This document shows, piece by piece, positions 59,111-64,000 of a DNA stretch of 64,000 nucleotides. The translations under genes were made by a program, and so were the position numbers. Origin of the DNA: Himantopus leucocephalus (Eukaryota; Chordata; Aves; Charadriiformes; Recurvirostridae); the NCBI GenBank assembly GCA_003993805.1, contig RSEF01000003.1:60353380-60417379 (forward strand). Direction: 5' to 3'. The stretch's first letter is position 1; every line of letters begins with the position of its first letter. Below the pieces are notes generated by a model, which saw only the letters and a program-made list of their open reading frames with translations, searched no databases and had not been told where the DNA came from.

Positions 59111-61399
59111 CTCATCAGAAAAGTAGATGTAGGTCTAAATACAGCTCATCCATAAGTCTCCAACCCACCTGTGTCTTTATGAATGTTTCCATTTGCCTTG
59201 CTTTCATGACGTGCGATTCACCAGCATGTGGTTCGGAAAAGGAATGATGACAGTGGCAGGTAGGGGCAACACTGAAGATTAACTACCTGGAAGCAGTGGG
59301 ATCCAGCATCAAATCTCAGAAGCACAAGGTCTCTCTACTAAATGCTTTTGCCCAGTATCAAATCCCAGAAGAATTAGCCTTCCAGAAAAACAAAATTTCT
59401 CACATTAACCTTGAAGTTCAATGGAAGCTCCAAAGGATTTTTCACTACAGCCACCTAATTAAGATTTTCCTGTGAGTGAAGAGGAGGTGCATGTTTCCTT
59501 TGCCATTATCAATCCCATCTCAAAAGCTGTCAAACTTGTAATTATTTCACCTTAAAACATGGTGCAGCGCAGCACAGTTTAATTGCATACATATCCATGC
59601 AAGTTGCATGTAAGCACCAGGAGCAGGGTGTGCAAAGCAGAGTGGAGCAAATACAAATAATTTTGTGTACGTTATACAAAAGTCTGTACAAATACTTTGG
59701 TTCTTTACTTTTATGGCATTATACATGATGTTCAAAGGCATTCAGCTTTTAATGATCCCAAACGATTTCTACACTTTCGAATTCAATGGGATTTTCCCTG
59801 GGAGGACGGTCCATATTCAGGACTGGAGCTTGTTACGGCAACAGAGTCTGGAAAACAGCATGTGGAATCAGTCAGTACCAGTGTCTAGAAGAAGAATAGG
59901 CTCAGCCTTGAATGTTCATGTTGGATATTGTCTGAAAAGTTGCCCATCATGTTACTGCTTGGAAGCTCTGGCAGTCGGGGATGACACGCTCCGGCTTCCC
60001 TATTAGCCCCCCTGCGCCGCCGGGACAAAGGGAACTGCAGGCTCCCAGCCAAGCACATACATTTGCAAACTGCCGCCAGTCAGTTCCCAAGGCCAGGGGC
60101 TGGATGCCATTGACAAAGAGATGTGAACCGCAGGCGTAGCCTGCTCTGCTCTCCCTGCCGAGCGAGTGGCGCTTCTCATGGAGATCTATAGGGCCTGCTC
60201 TCTCCCCCTCGCTGCCCGCAAAGGGCCGGCCAGGACCCGCTTCTGATTTTTCAGGTTTTTAACCAGTCCTTTCCACCCAGCATGGGAGCCACCTCTTCAG
60301 CCAGAGATCTGTGTAGGGACATTTATCTGCCAGCACACACGACATTGCAGTCTTTAATCCACAGCGTGGGACATCAGACCTCGATAACCCCGCTGGAGAC
60401 TCAGTCTGATGTTGCAGATAGGTGTGAAGAGCAGCAGCACAGAAATGGGTGATCTCAGGAAAAGACCATAGAGCTGTGTGAAGCACTGGCACCTGGCTTA
60501 TGTTTGCTCACTTCACTTTCCTTTTGTTGCTTTCCTCCAGTAAGGCTGAAGGGATATGGAGAGGAAATCTTCTGTGAACAGTAGCTTCCACTTGGAGATG
60601 GCCAGCGACCAAGCTCATGCTCCTGTCATGCTGCTATCCCAGACCATCACAAATCCAAACAGAGGGGTTTTTTTTTGCAAGTGAAATTAGCCCTGAAACT
60701 GCCTTGAGCTGATCCAGGCCAAATTTTGGCTTGAGATGAGATGAATTAAGTGGATCTCAGCGTAGCCTGCATGGTAAGGAAAGCCCTGCTTTTCCTGGGG
60801 AGGTGGCCCAGCCAGCCAGTACGTCTTCTTTAGAGAGAAGCTGACAGGTCTCCAGCACGTGGCATCAGCCCTGTGAAGGGCAGCCACGATCCCACCATGC
60901 CTCCTGCTCTACATTTAGTTGCCCAATGCAAGTGTGGAAAATGATCCGATGAATGTTGTTAGTGGGCTACATGAGAGCAAGATCCAGGGAAAAAAACACA
61001 TCTCCAAATAGCCCGTGAGTTGACACGTGCAATTCCTGCCCATCCTTTCCTTAGAGGAGGCCAGGGCACAGGGGAAGGGTGATTCCCTGTGTTTAGAGAG
61101 TGACCAGTGCACAGGAAACCCTTTTCTCTATCACTTTGCCAGCACCACATGCTCTCCCTATCTCCTTCACACCCTTTCTCTCCACCTCTTCCTTTTTTTC
61201 ATCTCTGTGCCTGGCCCCTACTTCTCTCTGAGGTGCTCCAAAGGTGCAACAGGGACACAGCCTCTCAGTCCAGCATTAACACTAGTTCCCAGCTGGCTTC
61301 TGACTTGCCTGTTAGCTGGTGCACAAGTGCTAGGACCTGCCATACATGCTCAGTCTCCCCATGTGGGACATGCCACTGCAGCAGAGGAGCCACAGCACT
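59111..61399. other. Noncoding stretch
   Basis: No gene is recognised. A 113-codon open frame at 59,665-60,006 and a 126-codon frame at 61,027-61,407 have no domains. GC content rises at 60.0-60.25 kb. Confidence 0.45.
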
Positions 61400-61490
61400 G
61401 TACCTAACGGCGGCTGGAGGTACCTAACATTGGCTGGAGACAGAAAGGGTCTTCATATTTGGAGGCTGAAAATACTAACCTTGCCTGGAG
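61400..61490. repeat. Degenerate tandem repeat, 20-bp unit
   Basis: GTACCTAACGGCGGCTGGAG (61,400-61,419) is followed directly by GTACCTAACATTGGCTGGAG (61,420-61,439), three differences in 20. A more diverged third copy, AATACTAACCTTGCCTGGAG, lies at 61,471-61,490 after a 31-bp spacer. This is an old small minisatellite. Confidence 0.8.
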
Positions 61491-62744
61491 GCTGTGTTAT
61501 TCATAGCAGAATTTCCATCCTTACCCCATGACCTTGGCCTGACAGGGTTTTATGTGTGGTTTTTCTACAGATAGTTTTAATCACATTCAGCTGAAACTGT
61601 GGGAAAACCCATCCCAGACCACAGCTATTCTTGAACTGAGAAGCCTTCTAGACTGCAGTTCTTGCCATGAATGCCTCCAGTGTGCTCACAACACTCCTGC
61701 CTTTCGCTATCTGGCTATGAAATGGTGGGCTGCAACACTCCTCCTTCCCTGGTCATCAGTCAGCCCCCCCACACACAGCCCACTCTCAGTGTACACAGAT
61801 GATGCTCAGTCTGTTGCAGCAGCAATGGTTTTATCTTTTTTTTTTTTTTGCTTGCTGCAGAAATGGAGTGTGACAGTCAAAGCCTTCAAACCTCCCAAGC
61901 ACAACGATAGAGGACCCTGCCAGCTTGGGGACATTACATGTATCTACAAGATGAAGCAATGTCAGGAATTAAATCCCGTGAGGGAAAAATCTGGCAGCTC
62001 ATTATTGTCCATTTACCTAAGAGAATATATACATAAAATACGTATGAAACGGACTGATTTTTTTCCAGCAGAATTTCATTCCTTCCATTATGCATGAGAC
62101 TGAGGACCTGAACAAGCTTTGATAAGCCCACTGGATCCCAGGAATCCACCAGGCTGAAGGATGACTGCATTGCTGTGACCCCCTCATACACACTCGACAG
62201 CTTTTTGCAGAGCAGCGATACAGGCCTCTCACCATCACCACTCTCAATTTACTCTCACATTCACATCTTTAGGCTGGGGCAGTGGACTGACAGAAATAGA
62301 GTCCTTTTCCCTCTGTTCTCAAACCCCACTCCCAAGCGTTCAGTAATCGGGCTGTTTGTGGACACATAGCAAATACTATGTTTTTGCCCTCCTCTTCCTT
62401 GTTCCCCCCGCCTAACACTTCTTCTTCAGCAGTGACTTGGAGTGTGTAACCTTGTGGCTACAGTTAATATCACTGGTTCAAAAGCATTTTTGCCATTTGT
62501 CTAGCTTTTAGCCAACGTCTCCACAATCTTTTCTCCTAGTTTAAACTTAACTCAAAGCAGGGAGACCGACCCTACTTTTCAGCTGGACCTACGTCAAACC
62601 AGAAAAAGCAGCAAAAATCTTCGTTGCATCGGGCATTGCATTCAGAGCCCAGAAGAATGAATACCGTTGTCATAACCAGGAGAAAAATCCCACGAGGCTG
62701 AATATGCGCACACACATGCGAATGCAACACATACGCAAACCCAG
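61491..62744. other. Noncoding stretch containing a 181-codon open frame
   Basis: A plus-strand frame at 61,552-62,097 is open for 181 codons. Inside it a T14 tract (61,836-61,849) is followed by GCTTGCTGCAG, a textbook splice-acceptor layout, and the frame stays open for 79 more codons. The peptide after the acceptor begins KWSVTVKAFKPPKHNDRGPC and matches nothing I know. I note it as an exon possibility but do not call a gene. Confidence 0.4.
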
Positions 62745-62840
62745 ATTTTTATGAGCGGTGCCGTCAGCAGGGAAATTGTTTATAGTTGCCGGTAATTTAT
62801 AGCTTTTAAATGTAATGTTGGAATGCAAATAACTTTCCCT
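62745..62840. promoter_or_regulatory. Possible small regulatory patch with octamer
   Basis: A perfect ATGCAAAT octamer at 62,823-62,830 follows GTTTATAGTTGCCGGTAATT and TAGCTTTTAAATGTAATG. It is a compact AT-rich, motif-bearing stretch, inferred from motifs. Confidence 0.25.
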
Positions 62841-64000
62841 GTCCCCTTCCCTCAGTGAGCTGCTCATGAATAAGGCTGAAAGAAGCCCAAGCAGGAGACA
62901 CAGTCAGGGAGGATGAGGAGACAGGGAATGACTCAGCCTGCCCCCGCTTTCTCCCGGCCCCTGGAGATGTCATCCCCCGTCCATGGGATCTGCTCCCAGC
63001 TCAGCGTGAGGACTCACTCAGTGCACAGCGATGTGGGACATGGTACTTAACAACTCCTATCCCAGGCAATGAAATGGGAATAGTGCTCAGCCTACCCTGC
63101 AGCAAAAATGCATGAAACAGCGTTAAGCAAAAAACCCAAGCTTTCTGGGGCTTTTGACAGGAAGCTGAGGTTTTTCCTTTCCCTGCAAGTTAAATGGCCA
63201 TCCTAATGTCCCCCTCTTCTCTTTCCCCTACCTTTTCACATCAGTAGGGAAGGACGAGATATTGAAAACTGTCTTCCCACGCCTTCCGTGCCATTCAGTT
63301 GCTGCTGAAGTCAGTTTTATCACTGTTTAGTGGTGCTACAATTTATTGGCACTATTGGGAATGTGCTTTTTCTTTACGCAGTTACAGTCCGATTAAAAAA
63401 ACTTCCCAAGGGTGCACTACCAGACAGGCGCCTTTGCCCAGCCTGCCCAAAAGACCAGACTGAAACCAATTGCTTTGGCTGCTGGTCTCTGCCAGCTTCG
63501 ACTGCGAAGGCTTTACAGGAAGATATATATAAAATAAGAAGTTCAGCAAGTTATTGTAGTGTTTATACTCACAGTACTAACAAAAAAAAAGGTTATTTCC
63601 AGAGCTTTTAACCTCCCTTCTCTGGTGTTTTCACTGTTTTTCTTCTTCACCCACCCCAACCCACACACATCCCAATGACTGAGATTTCTATTTATTAATA
63701 TCTATGATAAACTACGGTTTGGATTGCATAAAATATTTTGGGGATCTGCAGGTGAAAAGGCAGGGGCTAACCTGACAGATATTTATGAATAAACACTGAC
63801 AACTGCAAAATATCTGCATCACCTCTCATACTGGTGAATAACAGAAAGCAATGAAAGAGTTTATGGTACCAGCCAGATGTGAACAAAGCTATGGGATTGA
63901 TCCCAAGCAAAGACAGGAAGAGCTCATTAGCAAACACCTGAGTCCTCAGCATCTTAGAGAAATAAAAAAGAACCCATGGCCACTAACTGTACAAAAAAAA
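62841..64000. other. Noncoding stretch to window end
   Basis: A 93-codon open frame at 63,330-63,611 has no recognisable domain, and its hydrophobic start is short. An A9 run near 63,581 and an A-tract at the very end are simple sequence. No gene is supported. Confidence 0.5.

Noticed and set aside
1..64000. tRNA, rRNA, CRISPR array, bacterial operon or known microRNA
   Set aside because: Reading both strands by eye I saw no tRNA TΨC-like core with a cloverleaf, no regularly spaced repeats, no ribosome-binding-site gene starts and no mature microRNA sequence I know. A covariance-model search was not possible.

Overview
The window looks like a piece of vertebrate, most probably avian, chromosomal DNA. 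It is moderately AT-rich with scattered CpG-rich patches, has no operon-like gene packing, and carries vertebrate-style microsatellites. It also has remnants resembling CR1 LINE 3' ends (clearest near 59.0 kb, weaker near 47.5 kb) and old near-palindromic interspersed elements with a motif close to AGTCAATGG, which I know from sauropsid genomes. Interspersed repeats are sparse, which fits a bird better than a turtle or crocodilian. I cannot name the species or the chromosomal locus.

I recognise no protein-coding gene. Most open frames are 60-190 codons, have no family signature, often overlap another frame or strand, and cluster where GC-rich sequence is poor in stop codons. The best coding candidate is a 70-codon open stretch at 41,773-41,984 that follows a T-tract and AG and ends in TAA; its product is unrecognised. 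A CpG-rich patch at 34.6-34.8 kb has a GC box and a YY1-type motif that contains an ATG, and could be a small promoter. The rest reads as intergenic or intronic DNA of gene-desert type.

Layout: 0-9 kb is plain noncoding DNA with a homeodomain-motif-rich stretch at 1.3-1.56 kb. At 9-18.4 kb there is a TTTATGG/CCATAAA palindrome (12.2 kb), alternating purine-pyrimidine tracts (14.5 and 15.7 kb) and a long enhancer-like stretch (17.6-18.4 kb). At 18.4-28.4 kb I see little apart from a motif-rich stretch at 22.6-22.9 kb. At 28.4-29.75 kb there is a cluster of three microsatellites, including a long polypyrimidine tract. At 30-46 kb lie four palindromic repeat relics, a strong 56-nt hairpin (32.0 kb), the CpG patch and the open exon-like stretch. 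At 46-64 kb are the CR1 relics, a second CpG patch (51.5 kb), a G-quadruplex motif (53.7 kb), homeodomain-motif clusters and a degenerate 20-bp tandem repeat (61.4 kb).

If the regulatory candidates are real, the window would act as a distal cis-regulatory landscape for a gene outside it. This is inferred from motif content alone; no cross-species alignment was possible.
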